Shown piece by piece: positions 24,578-33,685 of a stretch of 64,000 bases of DNA. A model generated the notes under the pieces. It saw only the letters and a list, made by a program, of their open reading frames with translations, did no database searches and was not told where the DNA came from. Origin of the DNA: Allomuricauda sp. NBRC 101325 (lineage in GTDB: Bacteria; Bacteroidota; Bacteroidia; Flavobacteriales; Flavobacteriaceae); assembly GCF_030268205.1 (NCBI RefSeq), contig NZ_BSQF01000003.1, forward strand, positions 1-64,000, read 5' to 3'. The translations under genes and the position numbers were made by a program. Position 1 is the first letter of the stretch; each line of letters opens with the position of its first letter.

Positions 24578-25336
24578 ATGATAAAGTTCTTTAGAAAAAT
24601 CCGCAAAGGCTTACTTGCCGAGGGGAAAACTGGCAAATACCTAAAATATGCCATAGGCGAGATTGTTCTGGTCGTGATCGGTATTTTGATAGCTTTACAG
24701 ATCAATGATTGGAACGAAAACCGAAAGAACAATTTATTGGAACAACAATTACTCAAAGCTTTACTTATCGAATTCAAAACCAATCTGGACAACTTGGATA
24801 CGGTAATTGCGTATAATGACTCCAATATAAAAAACAGTGTAAGTTTAGGGCAGTATACAGGGCCATCACTTCCACAATTCGACGAAAAGGAATTATCACA
24901 ACTTATGGTAGGCATCTTTAAAATCGAGGCCAGATTCACACCATCTCAAGGTACTGTGATAGAAATCATCAATTCGGGCAAGCTATCTGTATTATCCGAT
25001 GCTAATTTGCGTAAGTCCCTTTCGGATTGGCAATCTACACTGGAAGGGGTCAAAAGACAGGAAGACTATGTGGTTGAGAGAAGGGATTTAGGGCACGAAT
25101 TTTTTTTGACGAAGGGAAATTTCAGAAGGCATCTCAATATCATCAACGACCCCTTACTGGATGCTAAACCAAGCCGTTTTAAAAACAATGACTTTAAATT
25201 CCTTGAAAATGAGGAGTTTGAAAGTCAACTTTATTTGTTTATTGTGGCATCTGAAAATTTAAAGCAGTCTTTTTATTTGCCCTTGAAATCTAAAATAATA
25301 GATATAATTACCTCCATTGAATCCCAGATCAAATAG
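24578..25336 (+). CDS. DUF6090 family membrane protein
   Basis: A 252-residue protein of a family common in Flavobacteriia: MIKFFRKIRKGLL, GKYLKYAIGEIVLVVIGILI, then ALQINDWNE. One membrane helix (about 28-45) is followed by a mostly helical domain (NLLEQQLLKALLIEFKTNL and others). The family often occurs in multiple copies per genome. Its role is unknown. Convergent with the M61 peptidase gene, no operon partner. Confidence 0.88.
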   Translation: MIKFFRKIRKGLLAEGKTGKYLKYAIGEIVLVVIGILIALQINDWNENRKNNLLEQQLLKALLIEFKTNLDNLDTVIAYNDSNIKNSVSLGQYTGPSLPQFDEKELSQLMVGIFKIEARFTPSQGTVIEIINSGKLSVLSDANLRKSLSDWQSTLEGVKRQEDYVVERRDLGHEFFLTKGNFRRHLNIINDPLLDAKPSRFKNNDFKFLENEEFESQLYLFIVASENLKQSFYLPLKSKIIDIITSIESQIK

Positions 25337-25463
25337 GTAAAATAATAAAAGGGAAGCCGCATAAAAAGCCAGCGGGGAAAGCCGTATCTAAAAATGAATA
25401 GCTCAAAAGCTCGCCAATTGTTTGCACTTTAAAATATAATTGTTTGTAATTCAGATTGATCAA

Positions 25464-27026
25464 CTAGTTTTCGCCTAACCAAGAATTCAAAATAGCCTTC
25501 TGGTCGGCCGTAGGATTTTCAATAGGAACCACGGAGTACATGGTGGTCGGTTTTTCATCGCCATTGACTTCGGATTTTATGATTTGAAGTCCAGCGTAAC
25601 CAAGAAAAGTATCATAATCAAGTGGCTTAGCGGTGTACACATATTGAAAAAGCTCGGTCAATGTCACTCCGCTTATCGCTGTGCAAACTTCTCTAAATTC
25701 AGCATCTGTAAAGCCCCTGTCCAAACCAAGGTAATATTTGTGGTATAAAACACGCATTACGTCATCCAATGATTTTTCATTGTTCGTTGCTTGTCGGATT
25801 CCGAAGTCCATTAAAAGACCAACTATGGGCCCTTTTACGTAATACGAAATACTTTTGTTAGGGTCTTGTCCACTTTTTCCAAAAGGCCCTTCGTGCCAAG
25901 TTTCAAAGCTTGACTCTATAAGGGATTGATATCGTTTCCCTGGACCGTTTTCAAACTGTGTGATGACCTCAGATATGCCTTTTAGGAATTCATCTGTGGT
26001 GGAAACACCTGCTCTTTTTACCATAAGGCTAGCATAGTAGGAAGTGAGTCCTTCACTTATCCATAATTGCGTGGTTTTACTCCCGTTTTGATAGTCAAAA
26101 GGACCAAGTTCAAAAGGTCTGATGCGTTTTACATTGTAATGGTGGAAATATTCATGCGATAAGAAATCGACCATTTGAATATAATTGTTTCGCGAATCTA
26201 GTTGACTTCCTTCAAAACTAACTGTGGTACTGTTCAAATGTTCAATTCCTCCACGTCCAGGACCAATACCTATAAAAGTATATTCCTTATATGGAATGTG
26301 TCCGATCAATTCTGTGGCTTCTTTTACAATGGCATGGAGATCCCCAATCAGTTTATTTTCATCGAATTTACCCATATTGAAACCCCAAAACCTATGGCTG
26401 ATGTCGTCAATATTGAAATTTGACAATTTTGTCAAATTGCCCATCAAGAGGGGGGCGTCAAGGAAAAAATCCAAATCATCTGAAGTAAAAACAGCTTGTT
26501 TGTCATTTTCAAAGATCAATTGGAGCCCTGTGGCTATATCACTCCAGTCATTCGATTTTTCTATGGTCAATTCTATCGAAACTCGAGGTTTTCCATCGAT
26601 ATACAAAAAGGAATTTACGGGAACAATATAAGCTCGATCGTTATCCACATAACTATTTGCGACGAATTTGCGGTCTGTGTGAACATCATAGGACAATGTT
26701 ATGGTTTTACCTTGAACATTTGTTAAGATCCAAGTTGCAGGTTGAGTGTCATCCACGGATTGTTCAGATAATACCTTAAAATTTTTTACTCCCTTATAAT
26801 AATCCATCATTTGATAATAGCCAGGCATCCAATTGGGAAGATGCAGGGTAAGTTCATCTTCAGTCCAACCTGTTACTTCCATTTTCACGTGATAGGTGTG
26901 GCTTTCCGGATCTGGGATAGAGATGGTGTAATGACATTGGACTGGATATGATTTTTGTCCAAATATGGATAGCGTTGAAAGCAAAAAACAAATCGACAGG
27001 AAAGTAGTTGGGTTGATGGATTTCAT
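25464..27026 (-). CDS. M61 family metallopeptidase (glycyl aminopeptidase type)
   Basis: A 520-residue secreted protein (signal MKSINPTTFLSICFLLSTLSIFG). An N-terminal beta domain (about 28-190) precedes a gluzincin catalytic domain with HEXXH in FLSHEYFHHYNVKR and the third ligand in WISEGLTSYYASLM. The end (about 440-520) is shortened compared with members that carry a full PDZ domain, though LGYAGLQIIKS may be a remnant. Family members release N-terminal Gly or Ala. Downstream of the GH3 gene on the same strand, separated by a terminator, so probably its own transcript. Confidence 0.92.
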   Translation of the reverse strand: MKSINPTTFLSICFLLSTLSIFGQKSYPVQCHYTISIPDPESHTYHVKMEVTGWTEDELTLHLPNWMPGYYQMMDYYKGVKNFKVLSEQSVDDTQPATWILTNVQGKTITLSYDVHTDRKFVANSYVDNDRAYIVPVNSFLYIDGKPRVSIELTIEKSNDWSDIATGLQLIFENDKQAVFTSDDLDFFLDAPLLMGNLTKLSNFNIDDISHRFWGFNMGKFDENKLIGDLHAIVKEATELIGHIPYKEYTFIGIGPGRGGIEHLNSTTVSFEGSQLDSRNNYIQMVDFLSHEYFHHYNVKRIRPFELGPFDYQNGSKTTQLWISEGLTSYYASLMVKRAGVSTTDEFLKGISEVITQFENGPGKRYQSLIESSFETWHEGPFGKSGQDPNKSISYYVKGPIVGLLMDFGIRQATNNEKSLDDVMRVLYHKYYLGLDRGFTDAEFREVCTAISGVTLTELFQYVYTAKPLDYDTFLGYAGLQIIKSEVNGDEKPTTMYSVVPIENPTADQKAILNSWLGEN

Positions 27027-27146
27027 TGAATTGTAAATAATAGGATGCTCATAATTTATAGATTCATTTAAGTAAAAGAATTATAAATTTTATAGCCCAA
27101 ATTTAAGTTTTTGGTATTGAAACATTCTGACTATTTAAAAAAAGAA

Positions 27147-27166
27147 AAGCCCCAATTAAGGGGCTT
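27147..27166 (-). terminator. Rho-independent terminator of the GH3 gene
   Basis: AAGCCCC and GGGGCTT pair around the loop AATTAA. On the minus strand TTTTCTTTTTTT follows, 24 bp after the GH3 stop at 27191. The plus strand also ends in T-rich sequence, but no plus-strand gene leads into it. Confidence 0.85.
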
Positions 27167-27190
27167 CTTTTATTTGGATGAAATTCATTT

Positions 27191-29500
27191 TTACTTGTAT
27201 TTCTCTGTTCTGGCATCATTGATTACGCCACTCCAGTTAAGACCAAAGGCAAAATCATAACTATTTCCTGCGGAATCAGTATAAGGTTCCATATCTCTTG
27301 GAACATCTTCAAATTGCGATTCAACCGTGATCATGCTACTGGGCATTTGAAAAGGCAATAGGGCAGAGGGCTCCGTTTTTCCTGAAATGATATCCAAAAT
27401 AGCTTGGTCCTGAACGCCCATTTGCACCAAAATAGCATCAGCAGAAGCCTCGATTTCGGCAAAAACCATAGGTTTGGATACTTTAACTACAACGACCACA
27501 GGTTTATCTCCCATTTTACGTTTGGTATCGGTCACCAAAGCCATATCTGAAATGTTTGAAGCCGTGGTGGTTTTATCCTTATAGGAACGGTTGGTAAAAT
27601 CTTCAAATGGGCTACCTCCAGCCAAACTGGTTTCCCTAGCAGTGGTAGCGGTATAGGTCCCATATTGTAAACTAATGGGAACATAGCCATTTCCACCTTT
27701 TTCGGTGTCGGCAACATCGTAACCAACCCCACCATCTGGATTGGTAATTCCAACCAAGGCAAAATCAGCTTCCAATGGGTCTTCTACCACTTCATAATAT
27801 TTTTCAACAACATCCATGTTAAATGGATATTCGGTGCGCTCTGGTGTTTGAATACCGAACCAATTGGTAGTCGAGGCCACATAGCGCTGTGGAACATACA
27901 CCTTTTTCTTGGCTTCCATTGGTAATGCTTTGGCTTGGTTTTTCAACATCACAATGGATTTTAATTGCGCATTATAACCAGCGGCCATGAACTCAGCTTT
28001 TCCAACTGTTTTTTCAGTTTCAGCAACATCCAAATATGGGTTTTCGAACAGACCTGTATTGAAAATATTACGCAACAAACGAACTGCAGAAGTTTCAAAA
28101 CGTTGGCGCATATATTCCTCGCCATGCTCAGCAACACCCATCTGATAGGCCTCAATAACAGGACCCATATCATTGTTTCCACCAAATTGGTCACACCCAG
28201 CCTCGATAATTTTATAATGACGTTCCGCTACGCTCAAATTTTCAACCCCCCAAGGTTTACCTCTAAACTCATACACATTGGGCGCATCACTTGTAATTCC
28301 CCAATCGGTACAGATAACACCATCATAGCCATATTCTCCACGTAATAAATCCGTGATGAGGTATTTGTTGTATGAATTGCCCACATTTTCCTCATTTTTT
28401 GTATCTCGGTCTGTAGAAATTGTATAGTAAGGCATCACAGCAGAGGCCATCTTTGTTGGTCCATTCAATTTAAAGGCACCTTCGGTAAACGGAATCAAAT
28501 GATCTTTAAGATTGTTTCCAGGGTATGCAGCATAAGACCCGTAACCAAAATGCGCATCGCGTCCTCCTTCTTCGGGACCACCTCCAGGCCAGTGTTTCAC
28601 CATGGCATTCACACTTTGATTGCCCCAACCACTTCCATCGGTGGATTGAAAACCATCCACATAAGCTCTAGCCATATCAGCAGCCAATTGTGGATCTTCA
28701 CCCATGGTTCCATCAAAACGGGACCATCTTGGCTCGGTGGCCAAATCAATTTGGGGAGATAATGCCGTAGCAATTCCCAAAGCACGATATTCTTGGGAAG
28801 CGACTTCACCAAATTGTTGCATCACCGCTGGGTCAAAACTGGCAGCAACACCCAAAGTGCTCGGCCACATGGAAATTTTCCCACCTGCCCCTGCATTGAA
28901 CTCAGCATATGAATCACTTCCGTGCCTAGGGTCACTACTCGTGTTTACAGGAATTCCCATACCAATGCCTTCCACCAAGGCTTGGGCATTGTTGTTCCAT
29001 TGGGCCGAAATTCCCGGTGTCTCCACACTGGTAATCAATACATGCCGTAAGTTATCTTCTTGAAGAAATTTTTTCTGGGCATCTGAAAGGTCGCTTGCTT
29101 TTGCTCCACTTTCAGCATAAGGTTTGCCGCCATAAGTAACGGGGCCAAAAAAGCTGTTTCCACCCCCTGGAATGGATTGGTGGGCACTATAGAGCATTAA
29201 ACCAGCCATTTGTTCCACACTCATTTTAGAGGCCAAATCCTTAGCACGTTCATCAGTGCTCAAACGCCAATCTTCATAGGGGTCCAAAGTGCCATTTTGA
29301 TTCAAATCCTTAAAGGCATATTGGTCTACAGTAATTAGGGAAACATTTGAGATGGGGCTATAACCAAGAGTTTTACCTCCATCGTTATGTACAAGATTGA
29401 AACCATCCTTGGTTTCTTCGGTAAATTTGGGCGAACATCCCACCACTAAAGCGGTCAAAAGGATACTGCCCAATTGAAATTGTTGTTTGATAGTTTGCAT
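27191..29500 (-). CDS. GH3 family beta-glycosidase, lipoprotein
   Basis: A 769-residue lipoprotein (LVVGC, Cys22). The GH3 N-domain has SSDPRHGSDSYAEFN, the substrate-binding WPSTLGVAASFDP, VKHWPGGGPEEGGRDAH, and nucleophile Asp in YDGVICTDWGI. The second domain carries KSIVMLKNQAKALPM, and a C-terminal fibronectin-like part follows. The closest enzymes are exo-beta-glucosidases and xylosidases. An extra short DxDxD-like stretch near the start (AFKDLNQNGTLDPYEDW) could bind calcium. It stands alone, upstream of the M61 gene and downstream of the serine hydrolase pair; outer-membrane or periplasmic location is expected. Confidence 0.93.
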   Translation of the reverse strand: MQTIKQQFQLGSILLTALVVGCSPKFTEETKDGFNLVHNDGGKTLGYSPISNVSLITVDQYAFKDLNQNGTLDPYEDWRLSTDERAKDLASKMSVEQMAGLMLYSAHQSIPGGGNSFFGPVTYGGKPYAESGAKASDLSDAQKKFLQEDNLRHVLITSVETPGISAQWNNNAQALVEGIGMGIPVNTSSDPRHGSDSYAEFNAGAGGKISMWPSTLGVAASFDPAVMQQFGEVASQEYRALGIATALSPQIDLATEPRWSRFDGTMGEDPQLAADMARAYVDGFQSTDGSGWGNQSVNAMVKHWPGGGPEEGGRDAHFGYGSYAAYPGNNLKDHLIPFTEGAFKLNGPTKMASAVMPYYTISTDRDTKNEENVGNSYNKYLITDLLRGEYGYDGVICTDWGITSDAPNVYEFRGKPWGVENLSVAERHYKIIEAGCDQFGGNNDMGPVIEAYQMGVAEHGEEYMRQRFETSAVRLLRNIFNTGLFENPYLDVAETEKTVGKAEFMAAGYNAQLKSIVMLKNQAKALPMEAKKKVYVPQRYVASTTNWFGIQTPERTEYPFNMDVVEKYYEVVEDPLEADFALVGITNPDGGVGYDVADTEKGGNGYVPISLQYGTYTATTARETSLAGGSPFEDFTNRSYKDKTTTASNISDMALVTDTKRKMGDKPVVVVVKVSKPMVFAEIEASADAILVQMGVQDQAILDIISGKTEPSALLPFQMPSSMITVESQFEDVPRDMEPYTDSAGNSYDFAFGLNWSGVINDARTEKYK

Positions 29501-29665
29501 ATGTTGTTGTTTAGTTGCTACGTGCGAATTCTATGCAATTTAGCTACTAGGGCGTAAAAAATGGAATTTATACCCAATACTTTTCGATGAAAACCAATAA
29601 CAAAGCTGATTTTCACAAAAGTGTTGAAGAATGATATTTAACAAACCTTTCTGTTAAAAGGTCGT

Positions 29666-30745
29666 TTATGGAATCTCAAAAATCTCAGCTGCTTTTTGGG
29701 CCACTTTTAAGCGAACGTTGGAGGAATTGCTTCTTCGGTAAGCTGCTTTGGTTTTAAATGCCAATACGGTCTCGATTGCTGGATAAACAGTAATGTTCTG
29801 TCCCATGGCGCCTTTGGCGGAATATGCACCTTCGTAACGTTTATCATCCACATCTTGCCACAACCACCACATATAGCCGTATCCATAATTAACGCCTGTT
29901 CCTTGGAAAACAGGGACATTTTTGTTGAGTTCGACATGCGAGGTGCGCGATTTCAACATTTCATCTACCCAAGATTCGCTGATTACTTGAGTGTCTTTCC
30001 ATTTCCCCTTGTTTAACATTAAAAGTCCCAAACGGGCCATGTCACGTGTGGAGAACCACATTGGGTAGGCCAAATATTTTGAAATGGCTGGATTTCCTTG
30101 CTTTTGTTGTAAGGAACGGTCCCAATCTTGCAAATGCAATGGATTCGCCAATTTTAGTTCTACTTCGTCATAGATGTTTTTACCGGTTTCCTGTTCAAAA
30201 ATGTAACCGGCAACATTAAAATCCCAGTTGGAATACAACCAATAGGAGCCAGGTTCAACCGAACCTCTTTTTGGAGCATATTCCTGCATTCCTCCAGGAT
30301 ATCCTTCGGGATGATAGATACCCGACCTAGCGGAAATAATGTCTTGAACGGTTGCTTTTTGTTCGATGGGTAAAATGCCCTCCACATCATCAATTCCAAG
30401 CTCTTTTACGGTTTTGCCCAGTTTGATGGTGCCATCTTCCACATATTGACCATACAGCATGGATAGAACACTTTTTCTAATGGATGCGATATAGCTGAGC
30501 TCTTCCACATCCCCATAATCAAAAACCACCTTGCCTTTGTGAACAATCATCAAGCCCGTAATTTTTGTACTATCGATGAGATACTCCCGAAAGGCTTTGG
30601 ACTTTTCATTTTGCCAAGGTTGGGCCTCGGCATCAGATGCACGGTGCCAAACCCTATCTGGAAAAGACTGTGCACTTAATTGAACGGCAAAGAAGCATGC
30701 CATTGCAATACAAAATTTTTGAAGTGGTTGGAATGTGGTTTTCAT
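29666..30745 (-). CDS. Secreted serine hydrolase, beta-lactamase/PBP class C fold
   Basis: The ATG at 30745 gives 359 residues with a signal peptide (QKFCIAMACFFAVQLSAQ); a start at 30787 would overlap the preceding gene. The SxxK motif is S88-I-R-K91 in YIASIRKSVLSML; the second motif is Tyr in LYSNWDFNVAGY near 176. Members include esterases, D-aminopeptidases and DD-carboxypeptidases. It follows directly on another serine hydrolase (1 bp gap) and is last in an operon with an M20 peptidase, N-acyl-D-amino-acid deacylase and D-amino-acid aminotransferase, so hydrolysis of D-amino-acid peptides is the best guess. Confidence 0.88.
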   Translation of the reverse strand: MKTTFQPLQKFCIAMACFFAVQLSAQSFPDRVWHRASDAEAQPWQNEKSKAFREYLIDSTKITGLMIVHKGKVVFDYGDVEELSYIASIRKSVLSMLYGQYVEDGTIKLGKTVKELGIDDVEGILPIEQKATVQDIISARSGIYHPEGYPGGMQEYAPKRGSVEPGSYWLYSNWDFNVAGYIFEQETGKNIYDEVELKLANPLHLQDWDRSLQQKQGNPAISKYLAYPMWFSTRDMARLGLLMLNKGKWKDTQVISESWVDEMLKSRTSHVELNKNVPVFQGTGVNYGYGYMWWLWQDVDDKRYEGAYSAKGAMGQNITVYPAIETVLAFKTKAAYRRSNSSNVRLKVAQKAAEIFEIP

Positions 30746-30746
30746 A

Positions 30747-32372
30747 TTAATTTGTTTTTTCGAACCAAAGGTTTCTTGCCCTACCATCGGAAATGAACAC
30801 TCCAGTTATTTTGCCATTTTCACGCTTGAATTTCAAAGCTCGTAGCGGATAATCACCCTCCAACATATCTTTGAATTTCTGCTCTAATTTCATTTCGCCA
30901 TGACGGATATGATAGGCAAACAATTCCCCATTTTTATTAAATATGGCATAGGATGTATGTATTTCTGGACTGTAGTAAGCACCCTCATATTCCTTAGCCA
31001 ATGTTTCCGTTAAGGGTTCCTCTTGAAATTTCTTGAAAATTTGTGGTTTGCCACTAAAAGGGGTGTACGTGAATTGATTTTCTTCAAAAGTAAGGGTAGT
31101 GCCACTCCAAACGGCCTCAAATTTGTTTTTACCTACTGGAATAAAGGCAGTTTTGGAATTTTGAAGCACTAAAGTGTCTCCACTAAAATCAACCACATTT
31201 TCTTCATACAGATCATGGTCAAAATAGGTACCTATTATGGACTCTTTGAAACTATCGGAAATTTTAGTTGCCTTCAATGTTTTTGGGGTCATTTTTTGGT
31301 CAAAAAGAATCTCCGAAATATCATTTGATTTACCTCCTGGATTTGAGGATGAAAAATTGGTAATGATGGCAATACTGGTTTTATCATTCGGAAAAACCGC
31401 AATATTGGAACGGAACCCACCAATGGAACCGCCATGGCTTACCCTTTTTTTACCGAAAATTTCTTCAACATTCACCCCGAAAGCATATTGGTTAAAACTA
31501 CCATCGTTCAACGGGTCGAGGGTCTGCATTAGGTCGAAAGCTGCTTTCCATCCTGAAGTAGGATCGTAATAGTTTTTCAAGTATTTCAACAAATCTGCTG
31601 TTGTGGTGTGCATATTTCCAGAACCTACATAGCCCCAATATTCAACCGCTCGAACAAATCCTTCCTGTTGGGTGTAGTAGGAGGTAGCATTGTTCGGAAC
31701 AATTCTATCGTAGCGGTCTTCCACATAGGTTTCGCCCATCCCTAAAGGGATGAACACTTCCTGCTTCATGTAATCTACAAATGACTTGTTAGTGACCTTT
31801 TCAATAATGTTGGCCAAAAACATGTAGCCCGTATTGCAATATAAATACTCCGAACCCGGTTCAAAATTGAGGTCGGTCTGGAGCAACATCAGCCTATCCA
31901 AATCGGCATTGGTTCTGGAATCATCATTTCTCCAACCTGCCAAGGCAAAAAGGGCATGTAGGCTACGTAGACCACTGGTGTGGTGCATCATTTGGCGGAT
32001 AGTAATTTTACTACCAAATGAAGCAAGACCATCAATATACTTGTCAATGGTATCATCAATGGAAAGTTTGCCCTCCAAATGCAATTTTACAATTCCCAAA
32101 GAGCTGAACTGCTTGGATACCGAAGCCACATTAAAACGGGTTTCGGTAGTATTGGGCACCATGTACTCCATACTGGCCAGACCAAAAGCTTTTGAATACA
32201 CCAATTGATCGCCTTGCATTACCGCAATGGCCCCACCAGGGTGGTTGGGCTGGTTCCAATTCAAAAAAAGCTCGTCAATCTTGGTTTCTTGGTCTTGAGT
32301 TAGTTGACTATATGTTGAAGTTGTGCAAACAAAAAGTGCACAGACTAAAAGCGTATGGAGTACTTTATTCAT
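30747..32372 (-). CDS. Secreted serine hydrolase, beta-lactamase fold with C-terminal domain
   Basis: With the ATG at 32372 the protein has 541 residues and a signal (MNKVLHTLLVCALFVCTTST); the longer frame from 32447 overlaps the M20 gene. SxxK is S84-V-S-K87 in NVASVSKQFSSLGI, the Tyr motif is in YLYCNTGYMFLANI, and SHGGSIGGFRS is the third motif. About 170 C-terminal residues (FDHDLYEENVVDFSGD onward) form a beta-rich domain like those of D-aminopeptidase DmpB-type or Pab87-type proteins. Only 4 bp from the M20 gene and 1 bp from the next serine hydrolase. Likely acts on peptides containing D-residues. Confidence 0.9.
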   Translation of the reverse strand: MNKVLHTLLVCALFVCTTSTYSQLTQDQETKIDELFLNWNQPNHPGGAIAVMQGDQLVYSKAFGLASMEYMVPNTTETRFNVASVSKQFSSLGIVKLHLEGKLSIDDTIDKYIDGLASFGSKITIRQMMHHTSGLRSLHALFALAGWRNDDSRTNADLDRLMLLQTDLNFEPGSEYLYCNTGYMFLANIIEKVTNKSFVDYMKQEVFIPLGMGETYVEDRYDRIVPNNATSYYTQQEGFVRAVEYWGYVGSGNMHTTTADLLKYLKNYYDPTSGWKAAFDLMQTLDPLNDGSFNQYAFGVNVEEIFGKKRVSHGGSIGGFRSNIAVFPNDKTSIAIITNFSSSNPGGKSNDISEILFDQKMTPKTLKATKISDSFKESIIGTYFDHDLYEENVVDFSGDTLVLQNSKTAFIPVGKNKFEAVWSGTTLTFEENQFTYTPFSGKPQIFKKFQEEPLTETLAKEYEGAYYSPEIHTSYAIFNKNGELFAYHIRHGEMKLEQKFKDMLEGDYPLRALKFKRENGKITGVFISDGRARNLWFEKTN

Positions 32373-32376
32373 TCTA

Positions 32377-33672
32377 TTATTTTTCCAAACCAGCTTGTGC
32401 AATTGTAAGCAACAAGGCCAATTTGATGGATTCTTCAGCTTTCTCATCGTTCAGGTACCATTCGTGAAGTGAGTGTGCACCGCCACCTCTTCCGCCACGG
32501 CCAATACAAATGGCAGGGATTCCTTTGGAAACTGGAATATTGATGTTGGTTGATCCTCTTCCCAAGGATGGTTGTACACCAAAAAATTCTGTAGCTGCCA
32601 TACCTCTTTGCACCAATGGAACCTCAGGGGCCAATTCTCCAGAAGGTCTATCTCCAATTTTGATAAGTTCGTAAGTTACTTCTCCGCCAATACCGCTGGC
32701 ATTGTACTCGGCAATGGCTTGTTCTACAGATGATTTGAAAATCGCTTCGATTTCATCCAAATTTTTAGGACTGATGGCACGCATATCCACTTCCATCCAA
32801 GATTCAAATGGGATGGAGTTTACGGAAGTTCCACCACCAATTCTACCAACGTTAAAGCTGGTTCTTTCCACATCGCCTTGGGTAAATTCCCAAGCAGCTT
32901 TGGAGAAAACATCAATGGCTTTACCCAATGCGTGGTGTGGGTTGGCTAGTCCGAATGCGCCCCAGGAATGTCCACCTTTTCCATTTATCACTAATTTGTA
33001 ACGTTTAGATCCTAAACCAGCATTGCTGATACGTCCCATGGCACCACCATCAATTGCAATCCAAGAATCGATGTCCAGACCAGATTCGTTGAACATGTAT
33101 TTCATGCCGCGTAGGTCACCTAGTCCTTCTTCACCCACAGAACCAACAATAAGCACATCTTTTTCTGTTTTGATGCCCGCTTTGTTCATGGCTTTCAACA
33201 TGGAAATCAAATTTGATAAGGCACGGGTATCATCCCCAATTCCAGGAGCTTTAAGGGTATCTCCAACTTTTTCAACGGTAACATCGGTGCCTTCTGGGAA
33301 AACGACATCCAAGTGGGCATCGATACCCACATAGCCAGAAGCTCCAGAAGTTCCTTTGCGCAATCCGATCACATTTCCAACTTTATCGGTCCAAAGGCTA
33401 TCTACACCAGCTTCCTCCAGCATTTTTGCAAAAGCAACACCTCGTGCATCCTCTTTAAATGGAGCGGCCAAGATTTCGGTTAGCGTAATGTGATCCTTTT
33501 CTGTTTGCTCTTTATATCCTTCGATAAGGGTAAAGGCAGATTTAACTTGTTTGGCCTTGGCCAATTTTTCAATTTCCTTGGTATATTTTTTATCTACCGC
33601 TGTTTCTTGAGCTTGAGTGGTTAGGGATAAAAATCCAATTGCCACGGCTAATGTTAATGTCGCTTTTTTCAT
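32377..33672 (-). CDS. Secreted M20 family metallopeptidase
   Basis: A 431-residue exported peptidase (signal MKKATLTLAVAIGFLSLTTQAQ). Dinuclear zinc site residues are visible: GIDAHLDVV (His, Asp), GIGDDTRALSN (bridging Asp), VGEEGLGDLRG (catalytic and binding Glu) and AHSLHEWYL near the C-terminus. The dimerisation domain (about 225-345) contains KGGHSWGAFGLANPHH. M20 peptidases are cytosolic in many bacteria, whereas this one should be periplasmic. It sits between the D-aminoacylase (13-bp gap) and the first serine hydrolase (4 bp), consistent with a dipeptidase step in one pathway. Confidence 0.92.
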   Translation of the reverse strand: MKKATLTLAVAIGFLSLTTQAQETAVDKKYTKEIEKLAKAKQVKSAFTLIEGYKEQTEKDHITLTEILAAPFKEDARGVAFAKMLEEAGVDSLWTDKVGNVIGLRKGTSGASGYVGIDAHLDVVFPEGTDVTVEKVGDTLKAPGIGDDTRALSNLISMLKAMNKAGIKTEKDVLIVGSVGEEGLGDLRGMKYMFNESGLDIDSWIAIDGGAMGRISNAGLGSKRYKLVINGKGGHSWGAFGLANPHHALGKAIDVFSKAAWEFTQGDVERTSFNVGRIGGGTSVNSIPFESWMEVDMRAISPKNLDEIEAIFKSSVEQAIAEYNASGIGGEVTYELIKIGDRPSGELAPEVPLVQRGMAATEFFGVQPSLGRGSTNINIPVSKGIPAICIGRGGRGGGAHSLHEWYLNDEKAEESIKLALLLTIAQAGLEK

Positions 33673-33685
33673 ATTGGGTTGGTTG